A stretch of DNA of 64,000 nt from JAGOMX01 sp041738135 (GTDB lineage Bacteria; Pseudomonadota; Alphaproteobacteria; JAGOMX01): NCBI GenBank assembly GCA_041738135.1, contig JBGSQK010000020.1:1-64000 (forward strand). Reading direction: 5' to 3'. Below the pieces are notes generated by a model, which was given only the letters and a program-made list of their open reading frames with translations, was not told the origin of the DNA and searched no databases. A program made the position numbers and the translations under genes. Shown piece by piece: positions 16,441-25,148 of the stretch (its first letter is position 1; every line of letters starts with the position of its first letter).

Positions 16441-16480
16441 TACAAAAGCCTGTGGCAGAATGCTTGCCTAGGCTTTTGTA
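16441..16480 (-). terminator. Candidate terminator after the polytopic membrane protein gene
   Basis: An 11-bp perfect inverted repeat, TACAAAAGCCT (16441-16451) with AGGCTTTTGTA (16470-16480), lies 15 nt beyond the stop of the membrane-protein gene. It separates that gene from the efflux operon downstream. The T-tract is weak, so an operator role for the efflux operon is an alternative. Confidence 0.45.
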
Positions 16481-16494
16481 TAATTATTTTTTAG

Positions 16495-17340
16495 CTATCC
16501 CTTGCTACTGATAACTACATAGAGTTTGGAAAGAGCAGCTACAAATATAATCGCCGCTAACAGACGTATGGAAACCACTTCGGCAATCAGGATAAGCTTC
16601 TCGCTTGTTGGTAATGTTAACAAAGCGTTGGCGTCTAACTCCGCTAAGGTGATACCGGTTGTGTGAAAGAGCAGAAACACAGCCAGTAACATCAATGCAA
16701 TTAAGAACACGAGGGTTAGAAATATACTAAAACTATGACTTTTAGTAATGCTAAACGAACGCCCCAGACTTATCCCTCTATCCAAAGCACCTGTAATAGG
16801 GGCCATGCTTCCACGAATGAACAAGTAAAGGCCTAAAATAAACCCTCCAACGATCAAGAGAGGCCCTAAAGTTAAATTAAAGCCTAATCCAAAGGTTGGT
16901 ATCACCATATCAATGTAGTTATCAAGATAGAATAAAGCCAGACCGACAATAACGAGGGGCAATAAATAAACAAAGAAAACCTTTATCCAAGCATAAAGTA
17001 TGCTAAACTCCCGTTTATTTAATATACGCCCCAAGACAATCATGTCAATTTTTTCACTTAAAACGATGTGACGTGTGACCGAAGCAAGCAATGGTATTGT
17101 CGCCAATAAAAAGACGAGAACCAGAATAATGTTAAGCAAGACCATAGCTAAGCCCATACCCTCTAACCCTTTGGTTAAAGCTTCCAAATTGAAAGTAAAA
17201 GCCACATAGCCAATCGCTAGGCACACGGCTAGCGTCACCAAAAATGGAACAAGCAAGCGGGGCAGGTTTACAATGGGGTAGACCAGAGATCCGAATATGA
17301 TTTTAATAAAGTTTTTAATGAACATGTCTAGCTCCTTCAC
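16495..17340 (-). CDS. Polytopic membrane protein of unknown function
   Basis: I do not recognise this family with confidence. The 281 residues contain about six hydrophobic segments (roughly 20-50, 62-90, 118-142, 155-180, 205-230 and 255-275) with few charges between them, and no signal peptide cleavage site. The amphipathic N-terminus MKELDMFIKNFIKIIF resembles the first turn of inner-membrane proteins of the YciC/DUF975 type, but no diagnostic motif is present. It is transcribed in the same direction as the efflux operon, separated from it by a hairpin. Confidence 0.6.
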   Translation of the reverse strand: MKELDMFIKNFIKIIFGSLVYPIVNLPRLLVPFLVTLAVCLAIGYVAFTFNLEALTKGLEGMGLAMVLLNIILVLVFLLATIPLLASVTRHIVLSEKIDMIVLGRILNKREFSILYAWIKVFFVYLLPLVIVGLALFYLDNYIDMVIPTFGLGFNLTLGPLLIVGGFILGLYLFIRGSMAPITGALDRGISLGRSFSITKSHSFSIFLTLVFLIALMLLAVFLLFHTTGITLAELDANALLTLPTSEKLILIAEVVSIRLLAAIIFVAALSKLYVVISSKG

Positions 17341-17434
17341 TATATACCTGTGATTGATTTATGCCCAACTCACTGCTATATAGTAGCAGAATAAAGGTTA
17401 AGTTTTCGTTAAAGTTGTCAAGGCGAAGTAATTT

Positions 17435-18277
17435 TTACCCCATCTTTTTGGGCACACCGGAGTACATAGCAATTACCCAATCATATACTGAATCAGGCAG
17501 TAGCCTTCTTATTATTAAAATTGCTCTAGCATCTAACCCTACCACGTAGCGCGCCTTAGGTCGGGCTTGCGTTGAAGCTTTGTAGATTGCTCCTGCCACA
17601 TTAGAAGGATCCCTACCCATTTTTTCAGAATCGAAATACATCTTCAGACATTTATCGATAAGAACTTTATAAGCGCTGTTGGGAGAAACTTTTTGCAAAT
17701 GCTCCATAGATATCTTCATCCACTCACTCTTTATGATGCCGGGTTCAATAAGGACTACTTTGATCCCAAAAGGTTTGACCTCATAACGCAAACAGTCTGA
17801 GAAGCCCTCAACTGCATGCTTCGTTGCATGATACCAAGCTCCCAATGGAAACCATACTTTACCACCCATTGAACCTATGTTTATTATCCGACCAGAACTT
17901 TGATTCCGCATGATGGGCAATACCACTTGCGTCATTTCAGCCAAGCCAAATAAATTTACTTCAAATTGCGTCTTTGCTTCACTGATGGGAACGTCCTCAA
18001 CGGTTCCGTAAGAACCGTAACCAGCATTATTCACCAGCACATCGATACGTCCAGATTCCCCAACTATTTGCTTAATGCAGGCTTTAATACTACTGGATTT
18101 GGTCACATCCAGCTGGATAATCTTGGCTCCCTCGCCTTCCAAATCCTTCATTAACTCCACGCGCCTAGCACAGCTATAAACTGTAAAACCTTGCTTTAAG
18201 AACTCCCTAACCGTAGCTCTTCCAATTCCCGAAGAACCGCCAGTTACTATTACTACTTTATTTTTATTATCAGACAT
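17435..18277 (-). CDS. Short-chain dehydrogenase/reductase (SDR)
   Basis: A classical SDR of 280 residues with a Rossmann fold. The cofactor-binding motif VTGGSSGIG lies near residues 11-19 and NNAG near 90-93. The catalytic Ser is in INIGSMGG, and the Tyr/Lys pair is in YHATKHAVEG. An Arg-rich turn after the second strand (CARRVE) favours NADP(H). The C-terminal extension (ARYVVGLDARAILIIRRLLP) is typical of SDRs acting on lipids or steroids, but the substrate cannot be deduced. It stands alone between the membrane-protein gene and tRNA-Ser. Confidence 0.9.
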   Translation of the reverse strand: MSDNKNKVVIVTGGSSGIGRATVREFLKQGFTVYSCARRVELMKDLEGEGAKIIQLDVTKSSSIKACIKQIVGESGRIDVLVNNAGYGSYGTVEDVPISEAKTQFEVNLFGLAEMTQVVLPIMRNQSSGRIINIGSMGGKVWFPLGAWYHATKHAVEGFSDCLRYEVKPFGIKVVLIEPGIIKSEWMKISMEHLQKVSPNSAYKVLIDKCLKMYFDSEKMGRDPSNVAGAIYKASTQARPKARYVVGLDARAILIIRRLLPDSVYDWVIAMYSGVPKKMG

Positions 18278-18406
18278 GATGCCCTCACTGTTTTACATAC
18301 AGTTTACACTATAAGTCTAATCGAACAATAGAGATTGATGTGGGGTGTTAAAGATCGATTTGAAATGAACACGGGGCCTGCCAGCTGAAGCTCGTAGAGC
18401 AAAAGC

Positions 18407-18496
18407 TGGCGGAGGGGATGGGATTCGAACCCACGATACAATTTCTTGTATACACACTTTCCAGGCGTGCGCCTTCAACCGCTCGGCCACCCCTCC
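18407..18496 (-). tRNA. tRNA-Ser (anticodon GGA)
   Basis: Reading leftward, the acceptor GGAGGGG pairs with CCCCTCC. The discriminator is G and CCA is encoded. The anticodon loop CTGGAAA gives GGA. The long variable arm (TATACAAGAAATTGTA) is the class II feature expected for serine. GGTTCGAATCC is the T arm. Total length is 90 nt including CCA. Confidence 0.95.
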
Positions 18497-18670
18497 ACTT
18501 TTGAGATAAGAACCTCAAGCTCATTCAAGTACCAAATCCCGCAGCCTTCCGCAATGATTTTTTTTGACGTTTTCCACAGAAATGGTATAAAATATACTTG
18601 TGGCTAAAAATAAAGTGCTTTCGGGGCTTTAAATTGCTACATCAGCTCGACTTTTTGGTGGGCTTAACAA

Positions 18671-18792
18671 AACTCCTCAGCTAGTGCGTTAGCTACGTGT
18701 GAAAGTCGAGCACCGGAGCGGAGCGTACATTTTAGTACGTGAGCACCGGAGCACAGACTTTCGCGCGTAGATGACGTGCTAGATGAGGAGTT
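18671..18792. repeat. Large imperfect palindrome upstream of the small heat-shock gene
   Basis: Two 58-nt arms (18671-18728 and 18735-18792) align without gaps as imperfect reverse complements around a 6-nt loop. They share AACTCCTCA, CTAG, GAAAGTC and GTAC blocks. The right arm ends about 30 nt before the hsp20 start. If transcribed it would be a very long leader hairpin. It could equally be a mobile palindromic repeat. The phrase GAGCACCGGAGC appears in both arms in the same orientation. Confidence 0.7.
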
Positions 18793-18824
18793 AACATATT
18801 GCTTAACTGTGAAAGGATATGACC

Positions 18825-19283
18825 ATGACCACATACGATTTATCACCCCTCATCCGGACAACCGTCGGATTTGACCATTTGATGCGCATGATGGACTCCG
18901 CCATGCGAGCAGACAGCGCTTCTGAAACATACCCTCCGTACAACATCGAAAAGCTAGGCGAAGACACTTACCGCATTGTTGTAGCCGTTGCTGGTTTTTC
19001 AGAAGACGAGATTACCATTACAGTTCAAGACAATACCCTGGTCATCGCAGGAAAAGCGGCTCGTGATAAAAACAAGGTTGAATATCTCTACCGTGGCATT
19101 GCCGGACGGGCATTCGAAAAACATTTCCAGCTGGCTGATTTCATCAAGACCGGCACGGCCTTCATGGAAAACGGGTTACTCAAGATCGAACTGATCCGAG
19201 AAATTCCTGAAGCTATGAAGCCTAGAACAATCCAAATTCAAAGCAAAGAAAAGCAGACAAAACTTATCGAACAACAAAAGTGA
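18825..19283 (+). CDS. Small heat-shock protein, Hsp20/IbpA family
   Basis: An ATP-independent chaperone that holds unfolding proteins. The ATG at 18825 is chosen because AAAGGA lies 8 nt upstream; the in-frame ATG at 18819 is too close to that site. The product is 152 residues, close to IbpA. YPPYNIEKLGEDTYRIVVAVAGF and the following ITITVQDNTLVIAGK form the alpha-crystallin domain, and FEKHFQLADFIKTGTAFMENGL is the second conserved block. A long palindrome fills the leader region, so RNA thermosensor control is possible but unproven. Confidence 0.94.
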   Translation: MTTYDLSPLIRTTVGFDHLMRMMDSAMRADSASETYPPYNIEKLGEDTYRIVVAVAGFSEDEITITVQDNTLVIAGKAARDKNKVEYLYRGIAGRAFEKHFQLADFIKTGTAFMENGLLKIELIREIPEAMKPRTIQIQSKEKQTKLIEQQK

Positions 19284-19308
19284 TTTCTGTATCCATTCAC
19301 CAAAAGTT

Positions 19309-19474
19309 CGTCATCCAGAGCGCGCCTCCGCCCCTTGCGGAGGAAGCGAAGGATCCAGCATATATGTGCGAGCTCTTGCGAGCTCCGTGTTAAATACAAT
19401 CGAGTTCGCATTCGCTCACACACTTATGCTGGATCCCACGCAGCAACGCTTCGCTTATGCTGCTCTGGATGACG
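19309..19474. repeat. Palindromic element, CGTCATCCAGAGC family (subtype 1)
   Basis: The ends are CGTCATCCAGAGCGCGCC and GCTGCTCTGGATGACG, with GGATCCAGC and GCTGGATCC inside. Each arm also has a local hairpin: CTCCGC/GCGGAG on the left and GCAGCA/TGCTGC on the right. It lies at the convergent ends of the hsp20 gene and the next leftward gene. The closest copy is at 54360-54524. Confidence 0.88.
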
Positions 19475-19495
19475 TGATTTAATCAAGTTAAGCTG

Positions 19496-20236
19496 CTACA
19501 GCTTCAATTCCGCTGTCAGCTCCTTTCTTGCTGTGAGCAAAACCATTAGTGATTTGCTGAAAAAATCAACCTCACTTGGAACGTCGCATGTGAACTGAAT
19601 TAACCTGATCAAAAGCTGAAAATATGAGGAATATAAACCCATTTTTTCTTCGTCCAGAAAACACTCAGGAGATTCATTCACCACACTATACAAGCCAATG
19701 GAGTAACCGGAGACACACATGGGCAAAATACTGCCTGACTTTAGTTTTACACCTTTAGCGCCATTTAGCCTTAAGGAAATAACACTAAGGTCCGCCCTTG
19801 ATAGATCATAATTTCTCGATGAAGAGCATAATGCTAGTTCATCAGTCATTAGCAACAGAATTTTCTCACACGAAACCAAGGCTACTTCATCGGGTAAATA
19901 TTTACCCATACCCAAATGATTGCCCACACGATCACCTATCTTGACACCAAAATGAGCCAGATCTGCCCGCAGATTTGTCAAAAAAGGTCGCAACCAATAT
20001 TCATCTTTCCCGGCATCCGTCCAAAAGAAATAGGTTTGAGCAGGTTTGCTTGGAAGACTAGAAAGTTCAGCCTGCCACTCACCCAATAGAACTTGGTATT
20101 CACCTATATGTTTATCACTATGTAAGCAGTTTTGTTGTGAAATAAGGGTTTTAAGTTTTAACTCATCAGAAGATGAAAAACTTGGTGTGACAGTGAATAA
20201 TGAGAACAGGAATAATATATATCGCATGCGATTCAT
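19496..20236 (-). CDS. Exported orphan protein
   Basis: I do not recognise a family. The 246-residue product has a Sec signal peptide (core YILFLFSLFTV, cleavage likely after FSS near residue 22) and no later transmembrane segment, so it should reach the periplasm or beyond. Cysteines at about 37, 140, 152, 184, 204 and 231 suggest possible disulfides. Its only conserved-looking block is PAQTYFFWTDAGKDEYWLRP. It belongs to a set of exported orphans in this window whose mature part begins near an S-D-E-like sequence. Confidence 0.65.
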   Translation of the reverse strand: MNRMRYILFLFSLFTVTPSFSSSDELKLKTLISQQNCLHSDKHIGEYQVLLGEWQAELSSLPSKPAQTYFFWTDAGKDEYWLRPFLTNLRADLAHFGVKIGDRVGNHLGMGKYLPDEVALVSCEKILLLMTDELALCSSSRNYDLSRADLSVISLRLNGAKGVKLKSGSILPMCVSGYSIGLYSVVNESPECFLDEEKMGLYSSYFQLLIRLIQFTCDVPSEVDFFSKSLMVLLTARKELTAELKL

Positions 20237-20460
20237 ACCTATTTTTTCTTAATTCTACAAAGAAAACTTATGACATGATAGTCGGTTTTTTGATGACAAT
20301 AAATCTTATCTATCAGAGCATTTCTAAGTGTATGTAAAGAAACAATAATTATGTTTGAAAGCTTGCATCTACCGTGAAAAAGCCAAGTTTTTGGCCGTTT
20401 AATTAAAAACCTTTTTATTACGTCTTTTGAATAATTTGGATATTTTCTGTATTTATGGCG

Positions 20461-20489
20461 TTGACGTCAGTGTTTTAGTTAAGTAGACT
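20461..20489 (+). promoter_or_regulatory. Candidate promoter of the HU gene
   Basis: TTGACG at 20461-20466 and TAGACT at 20484-20489 are separated by 17 nt, a good sigma-70 layout. The HU start lies about 50 nt further on. The rest of the 308-bp gap to the left is AT-rich and shows no gene. Confidence 0.55.
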
Positions 20490-20543
20490 TAGAATTGTAA
20501 CAGTTGACTACCTAAAACATCTTATAAAAGAAAGGACACTATC

Positions 20544-20819
20544 GTGAACAAGAATGATCTGATTACTTACGTAGCAAACGAGACTGGTTTAAAAAAGAGC
20601 CAAGCATGTTGTGCAGTTGATTGCTGTTTCGAAGCAATTTCTCGCTCATTGAGCCGTCAAGAAGACGTACGTCTTGTTGGCTTCGGTACTTTCACAGTTT
20701 CTAACCGTAAAGCAACTGAAGGCCGCAACCCACGCACAGGCGAAAAAATCCGCATTCCTGCGACTCGTCTGCCAAAGTTTAAGGCTGGTAAAGCTTTGAA
20801 AGAATGTGTTGCTGCGTAA
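20544..20819 (+). CDS. Nucleoid-associated DNA-binding protein HU
   Basis: A 91-residue HU/IHF-family protein that bends DNA and organises the nucleoid. It begins with GTG behind AAAGGA. The helical dimerisation part is NKNDLITYVANETGLKKSQA. VRLVGFGTFTVSNRKA and the arm sequence RNPRTGEKIRIPA carry the intercalating-Pro region. The codon choice (CGT, GGT, GTT) looks more biased than in neighbours, as expected for an abundant protein. It has its own promoter and a strong terminator. Confidence 0.96.
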   Translation: MNKNDLITYVANETGLKKSQACCAVDCCFEAISRSLSRQEDVRLVGFGTFTVSNRKATEGRNPRTGEKIRIPATRLPKFKAGKALKECVAA

Positions 20820-20842
20820 AGCATCTTCACTTTAAGATTTAT

Positions 20843-20877
20843 AGAGCCGGTGGAAGTGTTTTCACTGGCTCTTTTTA
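20843..20877 (+). terminator. Rho-independent terminator of the HU gene
   Basis: A 10-bp stem, AGAGCCGGTG (20843-20852) with CACTGGCTCT (20863-20872; one G-T pair), is followed by TTTTTAT. It lies 23 nt after the stop codon. Confidence 0.85.
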
Positions 20878-20985
20878 TGCGTCCTCGCCGCTAAAACAAA
20901 TTTTCCTTATGATTCATACAAAAACATCTTGCACTATGGCGCTCGGATGAGTATGTTAGTCCTCATACTTACCTTAAGGAATTTG

Positions 20986-21061
20986 GGGTGATTAGCTCAG
21001 CTGGGAGAGCACCTCGTTTACACCGAGGGGGTCGGCGGTTCGATCCCGTCATCACCCACCA
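20986..21061 (+). tRNA. tRNA-Val (anticodon TAC)
   Basis: The acceptor GGGTGAT pairs with ATCACCC. The discriminator is A and CCA is encoded (21059-21061). The anticodon arm CCTCGTTTACACCGAGG gives TAC. The D arm TAGCTCAGCTGGGAGA and T arm GGCGGTTCGATCCCGTC are canonical. A possible promoter (TTGCAC at 20929, TATGTT at 20952) precedes it. Confidence 0.96.
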
Positions 21062-21124
21062 CTTAATTCCTTACTTGACATCCCATAGCCCTCGGGTTAA
21101 GGATGTACAATCTTATTCCCCATA

Positions 21125-21201
<77 letters not shown>

Positions 21202-21283
21202 TTTTTAGCAAATATTCATAATTTCGTAAGAAATTTACTCCATACTGAAAATAGGACAACATCCTATTTGATCTGGAGGTCAC

Positions 21284-22219
21284 ATGAGCGTTTTCAAACA
21301 ACTTATCGTATGTGCAACTCTATTGGCCGCATTGGCGTACCATGCTAACGCTGAACAAGACAAATCTATACCAGCAGTAAACGGTAAAATAAGTAGCAAG
21401 CACATCAACGCGGTCGGTGCCGTGTTTACTATCGAGAACGCATCGGCTTCTATTGGCACAGGAACTTATATTGGCGACAACAGAATCTTAACAGCAGGCC
21501 ACCTTTTTAAGGCTATACTGCCGAAAAGCGTTCCCCAAAAGACAGGGCCTGTGAGGATTGATATTTCCCATAAGCGCGTTTTTTGGTCTAACGAAAACAT
21601 ATTAGATTTATCTATCCCGCCGGATGTGCTTTATCGCGCAAAATATTTAACTGTGGATGCCAGCTTTATCAATGCGTTTAACTCAAACCTGGTGGACCCG
21701 GACAAGGATGATGTGAAAGCAGACATTGCAATATTGACTCTTGAAGCACCAGTAAAAGATCTTACAGGTGTTTCAGTGCCTGAAGTAAGGTCTGAGCTGC
21801 CTAAAGAAGGACTCTTGGTCGGCTACGGAAAGCGAAGCAAACCAAATCATGAAAAACAATCCATGGTTCAAACACTTCACGGCCTGATGGACATGGGTGA
21901 CTGGGGCATTATGATGTCCAATCTTGTAGCTGACATTCAAGCCAGCGTTAATGGAGAAACTCCAGAGCCCAAAAAAGAATTTGAGCTTTTACTTGGAAAA
22001 GAGAACTTAGATCATAAGGACATGCAGATCATACGCGCAGCCCAAGGCGACAGCGGTGGCCCATTGCTTGCAGTTGGTAAAGACGACAAAATACACATTA
22101 TCGGGATCATGAGCGCAAACTCAAAAGCCTTCAATGCGTTTGCATCGCTTGTGGTTAAAACACCCAGCGGATACTTCCGCAATCCTAATTTGGATGCGCT
22201 GCTGCGGGCGTCTAGATAG
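21284..22219 (+). CDS. Secreted trypsin-like serine protease (S1 family)
   Basis: A 311-residue protein with a Sec signal peptide (cleavage after ANA near residue 23). The S1 triad is complete: His73 in RILTAGHLF, Asp147 in KADIAIL, and Ser257 in AAQGDSGGPLL. This is a chymotrypsin-fold protease without PDZ domains, so it is not a DegP homologue; exported trypsin-like enzymes often act on envelope or extracellular proteins. The GGAGG site precedes the ATG well. It follows tRNA-Asp on the same strand. Confidence 0.85.
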   Translation: MSVFKQLIVCATLLAALAYHANAEQDKSIPAVNGKISSKHINAVGAVFTIENASASIGTGTYIGDNRILTAGHLFKAILPKSVPQKTGPVRIDISHKRVFWSNENILDLSIPPDVLYRAKYLTVDASFINAFNSNLVDPDKDDVKADIAILTLEAPVKDLTGVSVPEVRSELPKEGLLVGYGKRSKPNHEKQSMVQTLHGLMDMGDWGIMMSNLVADIQASVNGETPEPKKEFELLLGKENLDHKDMQIIRAAQGDSGGPLLAVGKDDKIHIIGIMSANSKAFNAFASLVVKTPSGYFRNPNLDALLRASR

Positions 22220-22222
22220 CCT

Positions 22223-22278
22223 TTAACCTCTCCCCAAGCGGAAGTAGGTTCAGAGCGAAGCGTAGGGGTGAGAGGGCG
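22223..22278 (+). repeat. Degenerate half-element, CCTCTCCCC family
   Basis: AACCTCTCCCC ... CAGAGCGAAGCGTAGGGGTG matches the left half of the elements at 32.5 and 35.2 kb, with several substitutions and no right half. The 370-bp gap to livK otherwise contains only the terminator at 22533-22563. Confidence 0.6.
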
Positions 22279-22532
22279 GCTGCGATTAAGTTAAGGGCAG
22301 TGGGGTAAGGGGTCTTACAAGCCGGATGCATTTAATCGGGGAGGCAGAGTGGTGGTGTAGTATTAGCAATTTTTCCAATTGCCATAAGCCAACTCTCTCT
22401 CCAACACCAACAATACCGTTTCTGAGTCACAACGGTTTCAATCAGACAGACCATCTCACCATTTTTTCTTACAAATACTCACAGCAATCAGCCGGCCACA
22501 CCACTCAAAGAATTACCCCATACAAGCCCAAT

Positions 22533-22563
22533 AAAAAAGGGGCCCAACAATGTTGGACCCCTT
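22533..22563 (-). terminator. Rho-independent terminator of livK
   Basis: Read leftward, AAGGGGTCCAACA pairs with TGTTGGGCCCCTT (one mismatch) and is followed by a T-run. It sits 26 nt past the livK stop and ends the transporter operon. Confidence 0.85.
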
Positions 22564-22588
22564 GCTTCTTATAGTAACTAAATCAAAC

Positions 22589-23845
22589 TTATTGCAGCTT
22601 TATAGGCGCAGGCTTGTTTGCATCGATTTGCTGATATAGTTGGCCATCAAACTGTGCCAAAAATATCTTTTTGTACCAGTTGTAATCATTTGGCGTTATC
22701 TGAGTAATCGAACCGGGCAAACTTAAAGGCAGATCAAACTTAATATTTTGAGCTTGCTTCAAGAAATTCTCCCTGGTTAAATTTTCACCACATTTTTGTA
22801 AAACTTGTATAGTGGTATTTGCCCAACCCCAAAAGGCTATGAAGAAGACGTCATTGATTTTCTCATTGGGCATATACTTCCTCATGAAATCCTTGTATTC
22901 AATCATTGCTGGATCATTGTCCCAACGAGGATCAGCTGGATCTTTAGCGAAGGTGGTTGAAACAATACCTTTTGCTGCTTCTAGACCTGTGAAGTCAAAA
23001 GTTGCCTCACGGGATGACGAAGAGATATTGATAATATGCAGATCCAACTTCCAACCACTGGACCTAGCCTCTTGTATAGACTGAATTTGCTGAGGAATAC
23101 CCAAGATAGACACCAATACATTTGCGCCTGACTCTTTAAGAGCCAACATTTGCGCAGAAATAGTCGCATCTGTTGGGTAAGCCATCTGTTGACCCACAAG
23201 CATTTTTTCTTTACCTGCCGCTTTTAATTTAGCTTTAAGAGCTCTTAAGTATGGTTGACCACTTTCATCAGTTGAGCCCATGTATGCAATTTTAGCGTCA
23301 GGATAGTTTTTTAGAATAAAATCCACATACATACCCATTTCGACAGTATTGTCGTTCTGGCCCTGGAATGAGTAAGGATACTGGCCAGGATTGTTAAATA
23401 GAGGCGACCCTGAGCTAATCATCCATGAAGGAATTTTTTTCTTATTCAAATATGACCGAACCGACAAGGCCTGCGCTGCTCCGATTTGATGGGCCATCAT
23501 AAACACTTGTTCTTCTTCAATAAGCTTACGAGTTTGACTCACTGTATAAGAAGTATTAAAGGCGTCATCCAGAGTTATAAGAGTAATTTTGCGGCCATTG
23601 ACGCCGCCTTTCTCATTAAAATATTGATAGGTAGCATTCAGCATCTTATTATACTTAACAAAGATGCCACCAAACACAGAAAGTGGCGCGGTAGAACCTA
23701 TTTTAATCTCCGTATCCGTCACGCCAGGATCATACTTTTTTCCTGTGCTAGCAGGCGCTGCTGCTTTATCCTGGGCTTGCGCATCATAGGATGAACCTAT
23801 CATGCAAACAGCGGCCAAAAGCAGTAATAATTTATTCTTTTTCAT
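22589..23845 (-). CDS. livK: Branched-chain amino-acid/amide ABC transporter substrate-binding protein
   Basis: A 418-residue periplasmic-binding protein of the type I (LivK/AmiC) fold with a signal peptide (cleavage after AQA near residue 24). The mature N-terminus DTEIKIGSTAPLSVFGGIFV and the hinge region PDAKIAYMGSTDESGQPYLRALKAKLKAAG are family hallmarks. The ligand may be a branched-chain amino acid, another amino acid or an amide; sequence alone does not decide. A GGAGAGTG site precedes the ATG. It lies 247 bp downstream of livM, so it may have its own promoter as well as readthrough. Confidence 0.9.
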   Translation of the reverse strand: MKKNKLLLLLAAVCMIGSSYDAQAQDKAAAPASTGKKYDPGVTDTEIKIGSTAPLSVFGGIFVKYNKMLNATYQYFNEKGGVNGRKITLITLDDAFNTSYTVSQTRKLIEEEQVFMMAHQIGAAQALSVRSYLNKKKIPSWMISSGSPLFNNPGQYPYSFQGQNDNTVEMGMYVDFILKNYPDAKIAYMGSTDESGQPYLRALKAKLKAAGKEKMLVGQQMAYPTDATISAQMLALKESGANVLVSILGIPQQIQSIQEARSSGWKLDLHIINISSSSREATFDFTGLEAAKGIVSTTFAKDPADPRWDNDPAMIEYKDFMRKYMPNEKINDVFFIAFWGWANTTIQVLQKCGENLTRENFLKQAQNIKFDLPLSLPGSITQITPNDYNWYKKIFLAQFDGQLYQQIDANKPAPIKLQ

Positions 23846-24092
23846 TTTTTTTCACTCTCCTGTTTAGTGGTCTTATGTTCAGATTATATCTCTGAATTAT
23901 TAATTTTAGGTTAGATTACTGATCTATTTATCTTTTTGGATAAATATGATTGTAAATTTCCTATTTCATCTACTGACATGATATAAACTTATTAATCTAA
24001 AGTCTAGCAGCAATAGTTACTCTGATACGTATTTTACAACTTATTTGTGCCTAAGATTCAAATACAAATTAATGTAAAATAATATCAGCATG

Positions 24093-25139
24093 TTATTGCG
24101 TGCCCCCTGCTTGTACATCCTTTTTCACTCTACTCCTAAACCAGGAATAAACGCCTTTTAAGATTCCATCAAATCCTGCTGGCGATATGATAATGATGAG
24201 TATGATAAGAAAGCCACCTACAAGTGCAGGCGCGGCCGTCGAAAAAAGTATCAACCATTTATTCATGTACACCAGGTAAATAGCAGCGTAAATCGGACCC
24301 AACCTAGAAGCTATACCACCCACCAAGATCGCCGTAAGCAAGTATATGGATTGATAGAATGAAAATGAGCCAGGAGAAATAAAGTGAACCACCAGAGGAA
24401 GTAAACTACCCCCAACTGTTGCATACATTACGCTAATGGCAAATACTTGGACTTTGTTTTTAGCCACATCGATACCCATGGTGGAAGCGGCAATAGGGTT
24501 ATCACGAACGGCAATGGTCGCTTTTCCGAACGTACCTTTAATCAGATTGAAAGCTATATAAAACATAAAAATGGCTATAAGACTTGTAATTAAATACAAC
24601 CATTGGTCATCGTTTAATTGCACCCACTGAAAGGCACCCATGTCATCAAACCCTAAATATCCGGCCCATGCTGGAATGGTTACGTATTCAACATTGAGCC
24701 CATTCTGACCGCCCGTATATTCTTCCAATGCTATTATGATGCCAGGCACAACTATGGCCAAGGCAAACGTAACCAAAGCTAAAAAGGGGCCTTCCAACTT
24801 AATTCCGGGCCTAGCAATAACGTATCCCACTACCAGTCCAACGAGGGCAGCTGCTGGTATCATTAAACCATAGTACTCACCAAAATACGGTAAAGAAACG
24901 GCTCCAAAATAGGCGCCAAGCGCATAAAAAGCACCGTGACCCAAGGAAATCTGTCCACTGTAACCAGTAACCAAGTTCAATCCCATCAAAACAATGGCAT
25001 AAATAATCACGGCTGAAAATTCAGCTGTTCTGTATGGACTTGCTGCAAACAGAGGGACCAGCACAAATAGTAGACAAGCAACAGTAAACAAAGTCGTCTG
25101 CCAAGTGTTGCTCGGATTCATGATGTCTTTTTTCAACAT
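24093..25139 (-). CDS. livM: Branched-chain amino-acid ABC transporter permease LivM
   Basis: A 348-residue inner-membrane permease with about nine hydrophobic segments. The LivM signatures NLVTGYSGQISLGHGAFYAL, GPFLALVTFALAI and VRDNPIAASTMGIDVAKNKV (coupling loop to the ATPases) are clear. With LivH it forms the translocation pore. The ATG is preceded by AGGGGG at 4 nt. It follows livH by 9 nt and is the fourth gene of the operon. Confidence 0.94.
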   Translation of the reverse strand: MLKKDIMNPSNTWQTTLFTVACLLFVLVPLFAASPYRTAEFSAVIIYAIVLMGLNLVTGYSGQISLGHGAFYALGAYFGAVSLPYFGEYYGLMIPAAALVGLVVGYVIARPGIKLEGPFLALVTFALAIVVPGIIIALEEYTGGQNGLNVEYVTIPAWAGYLGFDDMGAFQWVQLNDDQWLYLITSLIAIFMFYIAFNLIKGTFGKATIAVRDNPIAASTMGIDVAKNKVQVFAISVMYATVGGSLLPLVVHFISPGSFSFYQSIYLLTAILVGGIASRLGPIYAAIYLVYMNKWLILFSTAAPALVGGFLIILIIIISPAGFDGILKGVYSWFRSRVKKDVQAGGTQ

Positions 25140-25148
25140 AAGTTCCCC

